Positions 47,733-60,113 are shown, numbered from the stretch's first letter. The stretch: DNA of 64,000 bases from Trichosphaerium sp. ATCC 40318 (GCA_038496445.1 JALMLS010000071.1:94181-158180), one strand, 5' to 3'. Program-made: numbers and translations. Notes: generated by a model not told the origin, from the sequence alone.

Positions 47733-49833
47733 TTATTCTTCTTGTGTTTTTCGTACTGGTTGCTTGTTTCCACTTAAAACATCTGAAAGTGATGTACAAG
47801 CGTTCTGTCCATTGACTCTGTATCGATTGGTAGCTTTAATATCCGACCAAAATGTATCTAGAAACAACTATAAAAATACACTTTAATGTAAAATGTCTCT
47901 TACTGAGAACTGCTTTTGTCCAGTCGTTTTGATCTTCTTCTTTTATTGCCCATACTTTAAGCATGTATCTGTTAGATCCTACATCTTTAGTTATTTCTTT
48001 GTCCCTATAAACAAGAGATGCGAACCAGAAGGTATGTCAGAAGATACAGGAACAGTAAGAGAAGCTATGCCAGATCCAGAAACTGCGACCTTAGCTGAAG
48101 CTCCGTAGAACGAGTATGGAGCTCTATCAAGTAAAATGTCTACTCCAATAAGCAGAGGTTCATTGACACGATACACAACGTTTACTGAGAACATTGAACC
48201 ACCTAACTTAGGTAAATAGAATAGAAAAACTAATCAAGTGGTTGAGTACTTTGTTTTGGAATTTCTATCACGTTTGGTCGCAAGCACAAGTCTACTGGAG
48301 CTTCAACGTGTTAGCTAGTTCTTTAATTAATATATTACCTATTGGTGGCTCCGTTGTTGGCGCATCTGTTGGTGGAATAGGTTGAGTAGGTTGTGTTACG
48401 CTAAAATCAGGAATGGGAAATGGTGTAAAGGAAACTGTTGAAGTGGATGGATGTCTAAGCTTCGCTGAAATAGATTGGTCATTAAACGGGTTTGTCATTG
48501 TTCCCAATAGTTCTGATTGAGCTTGAGATAGAGGTACTACAGAAGCGAAGCCAGGGTCACGTAAAAAATCGCCTGAAGGAATTGATTGACTTGTGAGGTC
48601 TCCGTTTTGATTCCAGTGAACGTTCCCAGACGTCTGAACGTTGTTGCTTGTTTGCTGAGAGTAAGAACCTCCTGACCCTCTTGCGTAGTAAATATTATTC
48701 TCTACAGTAACGTCATCACTGTTTTGAACACCAAGCTCTCCGTCATTGGTGAATGCAACAGTGTAAGCTGGGTTTAGAATCTGAACAAAAACTCTCGTTA
48801 TTTTCAACATATTGATAACATTCAGTGATGTAGACATTCGTACCCTTGTTGTCTGTACGTTATCGAACAGAATATTATTCCGTACATCAACGTGTTGAGA
48901 CTGGAATATATTGATACCCCTTGCTCCGTTTCCGTAGCATAGGTTACCTTCAATAAGAGTTCTTTTGTTGTACGTTGAGTGTTGCTTATTAAGATAATCA
49001 AGAATAATACCTTAAACACATTACCATTGCGATAATTAAACGTTTATGAACAAGAAAATAAACGTACCTTGGCCGTCGGTCATCTGGTTTTGGAAACACG
49101 TGCACCCACGAAGATTAATGTTCCATCTAGCAATATTGTTTCGAATAACAAGTCCGTATCCGTTTAGTTCAGCCATTGATCCAAGGTTGTTCTCTTTGAA
49201 CACTCCAAAAGACATACCACTATTCCCACTATCAGTTAAGAAACCGCAATGCTCTACGATATTGTCTTCAACGAGCACATCACTCGCTCCACCAAAGGCA
49301 ATACAATTATCACCAAAATCATGAAAATAATTGTTTCTTGCAATAAAATGGCCAAGCGGCTTTCCTCCTCCGCCAGACGACGCAGTGTTTATGCCTCTTT
49401 GATAGTATACGTATCCTTGAGGTCTTCCTAATGGATTGCCGTCGTACGGGAACACTTCAAAGCCTTCAATAGTGATAAAACCAGCGCCGTTTATAGAAAA
49501 ACAACTGATGGAAGCACACTTGATTTTTGGCTTGACACCATTTGAGTTGGGTACACCCTTGAATGTTATGTGGTTGCCTATAGAACCTGACTTTGTTATA
49601 AATATATGGTTCCATACGTCTCCATGCGATATATCGTCGTATAAACCTTCGTAGACATTTACAGTGTCACCAGGTTGTAAATTTTGGCTGGCAGCAAACC
49701 TGATTGTTTTCCACGCGTTGTTGAATGATGTACCACTGTTTTGGTTAGAGCCCGTGGTACGCACGTGGTATTCGATACAAAACACCGTTCCGGATGTAAA
49801 TAGCACCAGCAATAATAAGTGGGTAGTTTTCAT
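47733..49833 (-). CDS. Secreted right-handed beta-helix protein (pectate-lyase-like fold)
   Basis: ATG at 49833 opens a signal peptide (THLLLLVLFTSGTVFCI), then the classic N-cap YHVRTTGSNQNSGTSFNNAW and LQPGDTVNVYEGLYDD. Parallel beta-helix rungs follow (ITIEGFEVFPYDGNP, FIARNNYFHDFGDNCIAFGG, VLVEDNIVEHCGF, GLVIRNNIARWN, RTLIEGNLCYGNGARGINIF, VTVENNIYYARGSGG). A Pro/Thr linker (SVTQPTQPIPPTDAPTTEPP) connects to a C-terminal Ig-like module (ILLDRAPYSFYGASAKVAVS, GSGIASLTVPVSSDIPSG) and the end SLSDVLSGNKQPVRKTQEE at 47733. Right-handed beta-helix enzymes of this build include polysaccharide lyases (PL1/PL9-like) and epimerases. The catalytic class is not determined here. Confidence 0.8.
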
Positions 49834-51044
49834 GCGTTTGAAGACGTTGTGGTGTTGAGAAAGAGATACTAAAATTATCTTTGTTTGGGGAAATGAAAAG
49901 GGCGTAACAACTAGGTTGCAGTACTTGACTTCATTGGCGTTCTAGTCCCATACACCGAATATAGTCATGCCCAGCTCATTGTGTGATTTAAGTTAGCCTA
50001 ACTCTAGCCTAAGGGTTTGGTTATACAAGCATGGGACATGCGTTTTCTGTAATTGTGTTTACAGAACTCGTTCACGATTTAACAGGTGAGCACTTTGCAG
50101 TTAATGTAGCTCTTAAAAATATAGACAAGTGACTCCATGCCTGTTGGTATTATGTTACATAGCTTTGCAAGGAAACAAGTTCAAAGCTATTCTGTTTGTA
50201 CACTAGAAAGACATTTTGGCTAGGAGAAAAGAGTAATAAACCAAGTGTCTACTCTAGTAAAAAAAGAAGGAGTACAGGGAGCGGTATGAAGATCTAATTG
50301 CGGCGTTAGTTGTAAATGATAAAAAGAGATAATCCAATTCTTATTCGCAAAGGTTGCAGTGCAATTACTTCAGCTGTGATAATCTGCATGGTTCTAACCA
50401 GCTGTGCCAGGTACAGTGTTCTAATATTAAGAATTCATTGAATCTATTTTAGAAAAATACAAATTAGTACTTGGTGTTGTAGTTTATTGTGTTACAAAAT
50501 GTAACGGTAGCAACAATAAGAGCTGGACTTTACTACCTGAGCGGACGGTTGAACAGTTGTTAATGCTACAGTAGTAGGTGCACTCGTTTGATTTAAATCA
50601 CGTTGTAGACATATGGTGTGCCTAAAGTTAAGTTTTCTATTCGAAGTTCAAGAAAAATTCACATTTTTCGGTTTCTCACTCAACAGCGAGTTTTTAAAAG
50701 CAAATAAGCCCAACCAGTAGAGTTTTTTAATAGTAGACGCCTTTATTTGTCTATAACAACTTTTTTAAATTGTTAGTGCTGGATGTTTATCTAGCAACTA
50801 GAAGAGTGATCAACTTCTCTCTTTTTTTGTTTTTTAACGGAGCAGGACCACAAAGAACGAAGAGAACGTTGTGGAGTAGGTGGTTGTTTTCTTCTTATAT
50901 CTTAACTTTTTGATAGCTATGAATATCCAATACATGTATGACTTCTGAATAGGAGGTGAGGAGGGTTTTGTTTGTTTTTGTTTTTTTTTTAGTTTTTGAA
51001 GTTCCTTTTTCTGGTCTTTTTTTTATGAGCCATGATTCGTCTCT
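49834..51044 (+). pseudogene. Mostly empty region with a kinase N-lobe remnant
   Basis: At 50031-50130 a plus-strand stretch reads MGHAFSVIVFTELVHDLTGE followed by HFAVNVALKNIDK. This resembles a kinase glycine loop and VAIK strand, but with Asn in place of the Lys, and it ends at a stop. No further subdomains were found downstream, so this is at best a fragment. The rest to 51044 has no supported feature. Confidence 0.3.
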
Positions 51045-52966
51045 CTAGTGAGAAGAACCTACGCTTTTAGGGCTTAAAGCTCGCTTTGTTGCATATACAG
51101 CCAGGAAGATACTAGCATTTACAGGAATACCACTAAGCAACTTTGTAAGCAAATCTGTGTGCACAGAGAAAAAAAAACGCAAATTTAGCTGAACAAAAAG
51201 TACGTACCGTACTAAGCATGGCAAGTACCCACGGAAGAAAATCTTAACACCTCCTTCTTTGTAACTTTTTTGAAAACAATCAAGAGTGTTTTTGTATAAA
51301 CGTTTTGCAGGGTCTGGATGATCCTGTAACGAAGTTAGATAAATTGTTTTCAACCAAGCTTATAAACGTACTGTTTGCATTCTTGTTTTGACAAGTTCTA
51401 TTGGATACCAAAGACCCCAGAAGCAAGCACCAGCGGCACCACCTGCCATAAAAACGGTACTATATCTTGGAGCATCACCTTTCTTTGTGAGAGCATCGGT
51501 TACAGTCTAAAGGTATTGTTAATTGGTTTTTTTTTACAAATGTTAAAATGTCATACGCTGTAAGCCCAGAAATATGATCCAAATGCCGGCATGTTCCTCA
51601 AAAGTGTGGCTGTGCCTCCTTGGTATATTCTATAGTCTGTTAGAACTATACTTATCTATGCTATTATTTAATGTACCCTCTTATTCCTTGTTGCTGAATA
51701 ATTTGCTTTACACAATCGTACACGCCAGTAAACTGGCCAGAACCGATTTGTGCTTGCATCTTACACTTGAAAAGATCAATAGGTCCCTAAATAAATAACA
51801 ATTAACCTCTAGACCACAAAAATACGACCAAAACGCAATTGACGCGAATCATTGCAAAAAAGGAAAAAAAAATCCAAAAAATAAAAAAATGACACGTACC
51901 TCGCATACACTAGCTGCGACGCCTGTAAATGCACCTGACATAAACATCCTCTATATATAGAGTTAAATCAATAGTATTAACAAAAAGACAATAAACAATA
52001 AACCCCAAAAAACGAAAGATTTCGTATTTCGTATTTTTATTTGTCAGTTTTTGGAAATTAAGCGTAAAAACGTACCCATCCAGTTGTGTTTCCATTTTTA
52101 TCAGCCCAGAACTGCTTGAAACGACCATTTGAAAAGAAAATAATGGCGTTATGTACTACAGCTCCAGCTAGAGGAGATGCAGCTCCTTTGAATAAACCTC
52201 CAAGTCCTAATTGTCCGTATAAGCAGAATATAATTAATTTAATGGCGCAATTGTAAGTTGTAGATTAATTTGAGAGTGCATTGAAGCGTTTTTGCAGTAA
52301 CTTGAGCGCGGAAGCTTAATTAAGCGCCTAGGCTGTACCTTCTTGTCTGAATGTTTTAACAAACGCATCGCTCATGCCTCCGTAGCGTTCGCTTGTTTGT
52401 AACCTAAAAACTATCAGCGGAAGAAACAGGTAATTACGCCGTCGAGGACGCCTTTACACTACGTGGGGCAGTGATTATAAGACTTTTGTTTGTATTGTAT
52501 GCTTACCTAACTTTTATAGTATCTAAATAGAGTAAGAACAATGTTTGAGTGTGTGCAGAGCTGACAAAGCTAGTTACGCACCAAGAGGATGTCCTACACC
52601 AACTTGCGCAACACCACCCATAGTGCCTGACGCAATATCGAAAAGAGCATCCCTAAGTGTATTAGACAATGTATGGGCTGAAAATATGCTTTGTCACCAT
52701 ACCAATATTTTGATCGTGTACCAGGCACTTTTGCTGTCGTTGATACGCCTTCTCGTTGCATTTATGTCTGTTTTCGTATTTTTTTTGTAGCTGAAAAGGA
52801 TTTAACAACTCAATTTAGCTGTTTAGGTGCAATGTAAGCCTAAACGGATACAATAGTTGGTTAAGAAAAAGAACGAACAAGAAGAGTCAAAGGAAATCTT
52901 TGCAAAAAAAAATTTATCTGTTAGCAAAAGTGCAAATTGCTAACCTGAACGGTTAGTAAAACTCAT
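51045..52966 (-). CDS. Mitochondrial carrier family (SLC25), carnitine/acylcarnitine-like
   Basis: ATG at 52966 (MSFTNRS); one 5' junction is unresolved. Three tandem carrier repeats are visible: ALFDIASGTMGGVAQVGVGH, then PLGDTIKVRLQT and RYGGMSDAFVKTFRQEG; GLFKGAASPLAGAVVHNAI, FMSGAFTGVAASVCEGPIDL plus FKCKMQAQIGSGQFTGVYDC; and FMAGGAAGACFWGLWYPIEL plus VKTRMQ, KNTLDCFQKSYKEGGVKIFF. The Px[D/E]xx[K/R] motif is seen in each repeat. The product ends with ASIFLAVYATKRALSP at 51045. GPIDLFK and the repeat-1 sequence resemble CAC/ornithine-type carriers. It is an inner-membrane transporter; the substrate assignment is tentative. Confidence 0.82.
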
Positions 52967-53288
52967 CGTTCCCCAAAATAATTAGTCAAACAGTGGACAA
53001 TCACGTTGTAACCGCACTAAACATTTTTTATGGTTAATGCAGTCTAATTCGGACAACTAGCTTAGTTAATGCGAAAAACAGTTTAAACGAACCGTAAAAA
53101 ATACAATTAACACATCGGTTTACCTGTAAGTACACGTGGTGGATCCTTTTTTTGAAAACATTTCTTATCAAATTAAAACAACGTTTACAGCGTCAAGCGT
53201 CCACTATCGTTACCTGCGCCTTATACGCAAGGGTCAAATCAATTCTCAAAGTCGTTTTTACATTTTTTTTGATTGAATCGGCTCAGGC
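52967..53288. promoter_or_regulatory. Divergent promoter between carrier and GH3-like gene
   Basis: The 322-bp spacer between two outward-facing ATGs contains one CACGTG near 53134. A shared promoter is plausible: a fatty-acyl carrier and an acyl-adenylating protein may be co-regulated. Confidence 0.45.
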
Positions 53289-56231
53289 ATGTCAACTTTT
53301 CTTGTCATCGCTCTAATACCAATCGTTGCTGCCGTATCTGGTTTAGTATGGGTACGTCGGATTTTAAAGTTAACCCGTTAACAGATTCAGTATCTATCAC
53401 GTCTCAGGAGCTATAACCACAGTATTTTATCTGCTCTCAGGAGCTATAACCACAGTATTTTATCTGCTCTTACGCAGTGGTTAGCTTCAGGTATAATAGC
53501 GCGGCTTGGAGGGTATATGAGGAACACGCTAGAAAAAGATACCAAGAACGCCATCAAAGTACAAAGCGAAACTCTGTTAGATATAATCAAGGCGTACAGT
53601 ACATTTTTAAATAAACACAACTAACCAAACCGCCTGTAGCACCAAAAGTACTGTTTTTGGTATTGATAAAGGCGTTGGAGCCATAGAATCAACGGAAGAT
53701 ATCAAAAAGTTTCCTTTGACACGTTATGACACTTACCAAGGTAAAAATGGCTTCAAAACGACTCCTATTGATTATAACATACCCTTACACAATATACAGC
53801 GTATGTAGATCGTATAGCAACTGGTGAGAAGAATGTCATGTCATCTCTTCCTCTCAAAATGCTTGGTACAACTTCAGGAACAAGGTACAAAGTGATTTTT
53901 CGTTGAATCTATTCCCGCCACATTTTCGAACCGTTTTTCGTTTCTTTTTCGAATAAGAACCTCGAATTGGCGTCTGAAAGCCGTAAATATATAAGGCCTT
54001 TATTGTAGAGGTACTAACTTCTTCTACAAGTGGGAGCGTTAAGCGTATTCCTATGGTTAAAAAACAAACAGGGATTTTTTTTCTTCAGGGGATTGCTATC
54101 GCATTAAGTACCCTATGTAAACACTATCCTGGTTGGTTTGGCATGCAAAAGTCACTCAAGGTTATGTTCGAACCTCAGTATAAATACAACGAAGCTGGCA
54201 TTAAGATTGGGCCAAACTCATCTTCTCCAAGTGCGTACAAACCCTTTTGGAGTATAATTTTTTTTCGTAAAAGTTTCACTTTCTTATGCCTTTATAGGCG
54301 AAAGTAAATCGATCATGAGTTTTTACAGTACACCAATGGAAGCTTATATGATTGGTAGTAAATATGTTAACGAAACATTTTACTTACAACTGCTGTTTGC
54401 GTTGAAAGATCGAAATCTTGGCATTTTGGAAGCAAATTTTGCTTCTTTGATTTTTGACCTTCTTGTTTACCTGGAGAACAACTGGGAGTACGAACCTGAT
54501 AGCCGCTACTTTTATAACCAACAAGATTTCTCATTTTTTTTTGTCACGTGACAGTACAAACACCGACTTTATTTTTGACCAATTTGCACTGCTAACCTTT
54601 TTCAAAGAAAACTTGTTGTCGACATTAAAGAAGGAAGAATCCATCCATCAATAAACATACCTATGAAAACACGTAATTTATTAGAGCGTGGACTATGGAG
54701 AGACCCAAAACGTGCAAAGGAGTTGGCTGCTGCCTTCTCTAAAGGTTTCAAGGGTACTTGTTTCAGCAATCAATCAATTTGTTGTCATTTGATCTTGTTG
54801 ACTTACGTGTTAAGGAATTGTGAGGAGGATATGGCCAAACTTGATGTGTGCGCTATGTTGTGACACTGGCAGTAATGCTTTGTATGGTGATAAATTGAGA
54901 TCACGATACTTTGCAAGCTCAGAAGGTTGTTCAAGTATTGAAATATATTCGCCTATTTACGGTGCCACAGAGGTAAGTGCAGTGGAAGTATCAATTACTG
55001 CTTTTGTAAGCTTTTTTAGGGTTTGGTAGGCGTATGTATTGATCCAAAAGTGAAGGCGTATTGTTTCTGTCCTCGATCAATGTAAGGTGCTTTAATTTTT
55101 TTTCAAAACTGTTTGTAAAAAAGGGAGTTTCCTTTGTTTTCTTCACTGCGTTCTATCATACAGGATTCTTTTTCTTTGTTCATCAACCTCTCAGTTTTGC
55201 TTATACAAACTATATTATCTGAGAGCGTTGCATCTGTTCAAAAACACTGAATGCTTATTTGTTTATTAAATTATTGCTTAGGTATTTGGAGTTCATCCCT
55301 GCTGATGAAATTGACTCAGGTACACTATGCCGTTTCTGTTATAAACAATATCAATTAATGTAAATAGAAAATCCTATAGTACTGGATATGACACAAATTA
55401 AACAAGGGAAATCTTACGAGCTTGTAATAACAACATACTCGGGTAAGTTTGTTTTTTTGTTTTCTTGCACTTGTTTTACCTGTGCTTACGTTCTTAACTT
55501 ATTATTAAGGTCTCTTGCGCTATAGATTCGGAGATGTTGTAAAAATACATAGCTACCATAATGAGTGTCCAGTATTTTCTTTTGAATACCGTACAGGACA
55601 GTTACTTGATTTAAAAGGAGAAAAAACAACTGAAATGCAACTTTGGCGTGCTATTACAAAGTTTGTGGATGGTTTAGGATCCAGACTTGTAGACTATACT
55701 GCTTTCCATTATACAAATATAGATCCGTTAGGATGGCCTCAATGTACATTTCATTCAAGTGGTTTTTTTTTTTCTCATTTTTTTTTTACAAACGGCTAAC
55801 CTTGATCCCCTTGTTTAAGACTTTATTGGTGTTGAATTACAAGATTTTGAACGTGAATTAACAGAAGATGAAACGAACGAATTTGACAGAATTTTATGTG
55901 AAAGGTATCAGCTACTGACTAAAAAGGAAGGATAAAGATTCTTTCTGCTTTTTTTCTTATTTTTTTTCTTCTTGTTGTCAAACTTTGTTCTTTTTTAAGA
56001 CTGATATTGGTTACTAGCAACCATGGGTATAGATACCACAGAGAACTAGCGACTATACTACCAGCTCAAGTGATTATTTTTAAAAAAGGATCTTTTGAAG
56101 ATTTATTGGCTTACATACGCAAGACCTCTAAGGCAATCAACCAAATTAAGCTCCCTCGTTTAATGAAGAATCAAGAGTATGTTGATCTATTAATCCGACG
56201 TGCTATAAATTTCTCAAAAAGAGAACAATGA
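53289..56231 (+). CDS. GH3/GHDC-like acyl-adenylate-forming protein
   Basis: ATG at 53289 begins a hydrophobic anchor (FLVIALIPIVAAVSGLVW), then WLASGIIARLGGYMRNTLEK. ANL-superfamily GH3 motifs follow: GIDKGVGAIESTEDIKKFPL, LPLKMLGTTSGTSG with SVKRIPM (ATP loop), IMSFYSTPMEAYMIG, FASSEGCSSIEIYSPIYGAT plus EG, YCFCPRSMYLEFIPADE, YELVITTYSGLLRYRFGDVV (adenylation motif), and YRTGQLLDLKGEKTTE. It ends at 56231. About fourteen short introns. Plant GH3 enzymes conjugate amino acids to auxin/jasmonate; animal and protist GHDC proteins have unknown substrates. The membrane anchor and key motifs suggest an intact, membrane-attached enzyme. Confidence 0.85.
53403..53468. repeat. Perfect 33-bp tandem duplication inside an intron
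   Basis: Two adjacent copies of a 33-base unit (ctcaggagctataaccac...) lie in the first intron (53352-53477) of the GH3-like gene. A recent slippage event is likely. Splice sites are unaffected. Confidence 0.9.
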
Positions 56232-56695
56232 GACTCAACAACTTACAAATATAGCCAACTGTGCCTCATAAAAACTATGTAGAACATTGCAACAAGCATA
56301 AAAATTAATGTTAGTATGCGAATTTGCAAGTGCGCCTTTAAGATAACGTAACCTAATACATGTGAATTGAGAAGCTCAGCGAGTCAAGTTATTTTAAAGT
56401 TCCTTTTGAGATGCCCAAAACAACGATTTAAAACAATTGCTTCTTTACATGTGCACATTTCACCGTTTGTTTTATAGAGATCATCACGCAAGCACTTCGG
56501 TTTAATATCCTACAGAGTCATAGATTGTCATGAGAGAAGTGTTCATTTCAAGGAAACTGAAAGAGAGAAAGGTGTTGATGCAAATATGATTACACTGATC
56601 CTAATACGCCTGCCATTTATAGCTACTTGGGTACATCACGTGGTTTAAACAGTATTTTTTATTAGAGTGCACTGTTTTGTGGTTACATTTCTTAT
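56232..56695. other. Inverted copy of the 40.8-41.1 kb flank
   Basis: Contains the inverted orphan exon equivalent (near 56400-56510) and the 3' flank of the duplicated cysteine-rich gene. Confidence 0.5.
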
Positions 56696-57861
56696 CTATT
56701 CTCTGCTAAATTCTGTTTCTCCATCAGTTTGTCTATCAGAAGACACTGGAGCTTTGGTTACAGAACCAGGAGCAGGTGTGGCAGGGTCACAATCGCAACA
56801 GCAAGAGCATTCAGCCGTTGTTTTAGTGATAATACCACTGTCGCAACAACCAAGATCCATCTCAGTTACAGATGTTACATGACAGCCACCATAGTCAGCA
56901 ACAACAGGAAATCCCAAGGCAACACATTGACTAGTAAAACATGAGTAAAAAATCAAAAAAAAAATAATACAAAAGGAAGCAAAACAAAAGCGTACGCTGC
57001 ACAATCGTCTTTGGCGTTTTGAAGCGGGTCTTCAGCATTTGGGTCATTTCTACAATTCACAGAGCTACCAGTACCAATAAGAGCTTTACGGCAAGGTTTT
57101 GGTTCACATGTGGAGCAGTTGGTGTAAGCGAGCATGAAGCCATTTACAAGCTTTGTGTTTCTCAAGTCAACAACAAGAGTGTTTACGCCTGGTGCCAAAG
57201 TCAAGGTGAAAGTGGTTGCAGCGTTGAATGCATTTGAATGGTAGGCGCAAGGTAAAGTGATGAGTTGACCGTTCAAAGTAGCTGTAGCAATGTAGTTGTC
57301 AGCCCAACATTTTGCAGTGACTGAAGCGCCTTCACATTCTGGAGCTGTAAGTTCAACGTTGTATACGAAGTTCGTGAAGGTTAGGTCATTGTAACTTGGA
57401 GCGCTAACCCATCCTGCCTGTTAAAAAGAAATTAGAACGGTAGGGTCTTATTGTTTGGCTTGAAAACGTACTGGAACCGGGAAACTGGCTGGGTTAACCC
57501 AACTGTTGTCGTTCAATACTCGTGAATCGCAACATTGGTTTGGCGCTACATTGTCGTCCCAACAGTTGTTGAATCCAGGATGTGGACTACCACAAATGCC
57601 CCAATGAGAATCTCTTGAAGAGAGACCGGAAGGTAGTAATGAGAAATCGTTTGCGACACCTACAAAAGAGGGTTAGTCTTTGGCAAAAAAGGAACGTTGA
57701 CAACAGTGGTCATTTTTAGAGAATTCACGTGAATTCTTAGAAATCGTACCTGTTGGGTAAGCGCCAAGAGAAGTCAAGCATTCTTGTACGCCAGGTTCGT
57801 AGGCAGCAAAGGAGAGGGCAGCAGCACAGAATAAGAGAAGGACAAGAGATGAGGTGTTCAT
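56696..57861 (-). CDS. Secreted cysteine-rich protein with jelly-roll-like domain (copy 2)
   Basis: ATG at 57861, signal peptide SSLVLLLFCAAALSFAA, then the same exons as the 39.6-kb gene (YEPGVQECLTSLGAYPTG, CWADNYIATATLNGQL, CSCCCDCDPATPAPG) and the same end ETEFSRE at 56696. The exon-3 protein is identical to copy 1 over most of its length; differences concentrate in the signal peptide and introns. Intron positions are shared. It is in inverted orientation to copy 1, 16 kb away. Confidence 0.75.
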
Positions 57862-57954
57862 GAGGATTGATGATGTGAATATGACAATAAAGGTGCAACG
57901 TGGGCTAAGTCACTGCAACTTAAGCACTTCCAAAAGCTATACCACAAAGTGACT

Positions 57955-58480
57955 ACAACGCTATCTACAGCTATTAAAACTTCAAGTGATTTTTTTCAAA
58001 TATTGTTCAAAGAAATGTATCCTCGTTCAGGTTTTTGCCCACTGTTGAGCACAATCGGTAACCAAAACCGAATACTGCATGAACTTTCCTAGCTGTTGTT
58101 GTAGTTGTCTAACAATGCTGTTCTGGAGTGTCATAATATGGAAAAAAGTGAGTTGTTCTAGCGCAGTCAGATGCGTCTTTTAGTAGTCTTCGAGACATGT
58201 AGAAAAATGAACCAAAAAGTTTATTGCCAAACGGACTGCCGCAGCCCCTTTTCTCAACGTGGCAAGAAAATAACGTTGTAACTTTCCCATTACATTCTGA
58301 GCACCATTGCTTTAAACAAAAGGGAAGTGCAAATGACGGTATGTAAAAGTTAATTACGCGAAGAAGCGCTTTTTGTGTTGTCTGAGTTTTGATCCTCAGG
58401 CAGACAGTTATACTATGGAATCGCCTGTGATCCCTTAGATACTGGAGTCTCATAAAAACCGATTTAGATTAAAACCCAAA
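57955..58480 (-). repeat. Repeat F copy 3 and the upstream fold-back segment
   Basis: Inverted copy of 39172-39548, extending (58330-58480) into the segment that forms the fold-back at 38.1/39.0 kb. The minus-strand coding remnant reads LKQWCSECNGKVTT and CGSPFGNKLFG. Confidence 0.65.
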
Positions 58481-59323
58481 CAATAGACGGCCGATGGCAA
58501 CTTTTCTTTATTTTTTTTTTATCAGCACGTGTTTGAAAGGTTTCTATTTTAGATGTACAATTAGTTCTACACCAGCCACCATGGTCGCTAAGATAACTAC
58601 CATTCCCTGAAACTAACAATGATGGGGATACAGCATACGTGGTGTGGTCCAACAAGCAAAGCGTTGTTCAAAACTATTCGTTTACTTTCGATACTTCTGT
58701 TCACACAGCTACATAGGTGGAGCTCGCAGATAAAGAACCAAACGGAAAAGAAACTCTTCTTACGGTAAGCCAAAAGTACGTTGATGGGAATGGTTGTTTG
58801 CTACAAATACACTTTTGCCAAAAAAAAAATCCAAAAGAATAGTTTTCGTCTCTAGTTCCTTTCCAGTTTTTGCTTTGGTCAATGATCTAACTATTAATAC
58901 AGCACCGTACAATTGACTATTACAGAGGCGCCCTTGATCATTCTAACACAATAAATGCCTCAGTCATAACAACTTTATCCATCTTTGAACGTTTTGTTTC
59001 ACTTTTTATTGTGCAAGTGTTTAAACACGTTTGCAAGTTTCTACAAATTAATTGGGGAGCAACCATCCTATAGGCGATAGTTAAATGTAAATAACTACAA
59101 TCATTCATGCTATTGCAAGCATGCACTATGGCTATCAAGCGAAATTGTGAACTACAAATTATGCTAAAAAAAGCCTGTTTCTTTTAAGGCACTTGATTTG
59201 TACGTGTAATTATTTTATTTTGTACTGTTTATGTTACAGAGCTCAATGTATCATCTATGAACCTAAGAAGCTAGTTGTTTTCTGAGATGTCCAGTATCCA
59301 GCTTAAGTTTAAGGAATGTTCCT
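58481..59323. other. Region with weak coding remnants only
   Basis: Minus-strand 58500-58650 reads TYAVSPSLLVSGNGSYLSDH then GGWCRTNC. Plus-strand 58660-58790 reads NYSFTFDTSVHTAT and VELADKEPNGKETLLTVSQK, interrupted by a stop. Neither is assignable; both look like decayed exons of secreted proteins. Confidence 0.3.
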
Positions 59324-59773
59324 CTAGTTGACACCATTACTGTTCCAATACTTGAACCCTCCATGTCGCTTATTACCACTCTTTGTACTCTCTTTCTTGT
59401 CTACCATTGACAGCCCATTACTATGCCAATATTTGCACTCTCCTTGCAGTATATCATTGATATAATTGGACTGCGTCATTAATTGGCCATTACTATACCA
59501 ATACTTGTACTCTCCATCCCTTTTGCCGTGTTTCCAATGCACTTGACAAACAAGGTTGCTATATCTGTTCCTTCGTTTCCATTTTCCATGCTTTTTCAGC
59601 TCGCTATCAAACCTTGTTGTCATTGCTGTTTGTTTCGAGAGAAGCGGATACTTATAGTACACTGATACGTCTAAATCAATAATATCAAGCTGAAGCTCAA
59701 CTGGAAGGCACAGTAGAAGGCATTTATCCGATTCTGCACTAAAACTATCTTTGTTGGCTTTTAGCCGCTTCAT
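59324..59773 (-). CDS. Short F-box-like/MORN_2 protein
   Basis: ATG at 59773, single exon, 149 aa. The F-box-like motif is LPVELQLDIIDLD, then YPLLSKQTAMTTRFDSELKK. Only about three MORN_2 units follow (HWKHGKRDGEYKYWYSNGQL, YINDILQGECKYWHSNG, NKRHGGFKYWNSNG) before the stop at 59324. It is about 110 residues shorter than the intact homologues, so it may be a truncated member or a minimal functional form. It is closest to the 3.3-kb gene in the F-box region. Confidence 0.65.
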   Translation of the reverse strand: MKRLKANKDSFSAESDKCLLLCLPVELQLDIIDLDVSVYYKYPLLSKQTAMTTRFDSELKKHGKWKRRNRYSNLVCQVHWKHGKRDGEYKYWYSNGQLMTQSNYINDILQGECKYWHSNGLSMVDKKESTKSGNKRHGGFKYWNSNGVN

Positions 59774-59944
59774 TTATGATTGAATGCTTAGGTGATTATC
59801 ACGTGGAAAGTTAGTCATTTTATTTCAATTAGCGTTTTTTTTTGCCCCAATTTGCTTCGTATTAAACTCTCAAAGGAATCCACCAAACATCTCTTGGACA
59901 ATACGAATACCAAGATACTCTGTTCCATAAAATGCTGGTCACAA

Positions 59945-60105
59945 CAAGTGTTGTTTTTAGAACTATATTAAGTATAACAGAATGTGTACTTATCATTGTG
60001 TTTATTGTAACTATGACGCCTATTGAAAAGAGGAGTACAAGCGAACAATATAGTCAATCATCAAAGACATACTGTTGTGCAATATTATTCTTTCGATTAA
60101 AGTAG
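59945..60105 (+). pseudogene. Copy of the last exon of the multi-pass membrane gene
   Basis: Reads VVFRTILSITECVLIIVFIV and TMTPIEKRSTSEQ, matching the end of the 13.3-kb gene in inverted orientation. No upstream helices were found. Confidence 0.55.
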
Positions 60106-60113
60106 TTTTTTAA

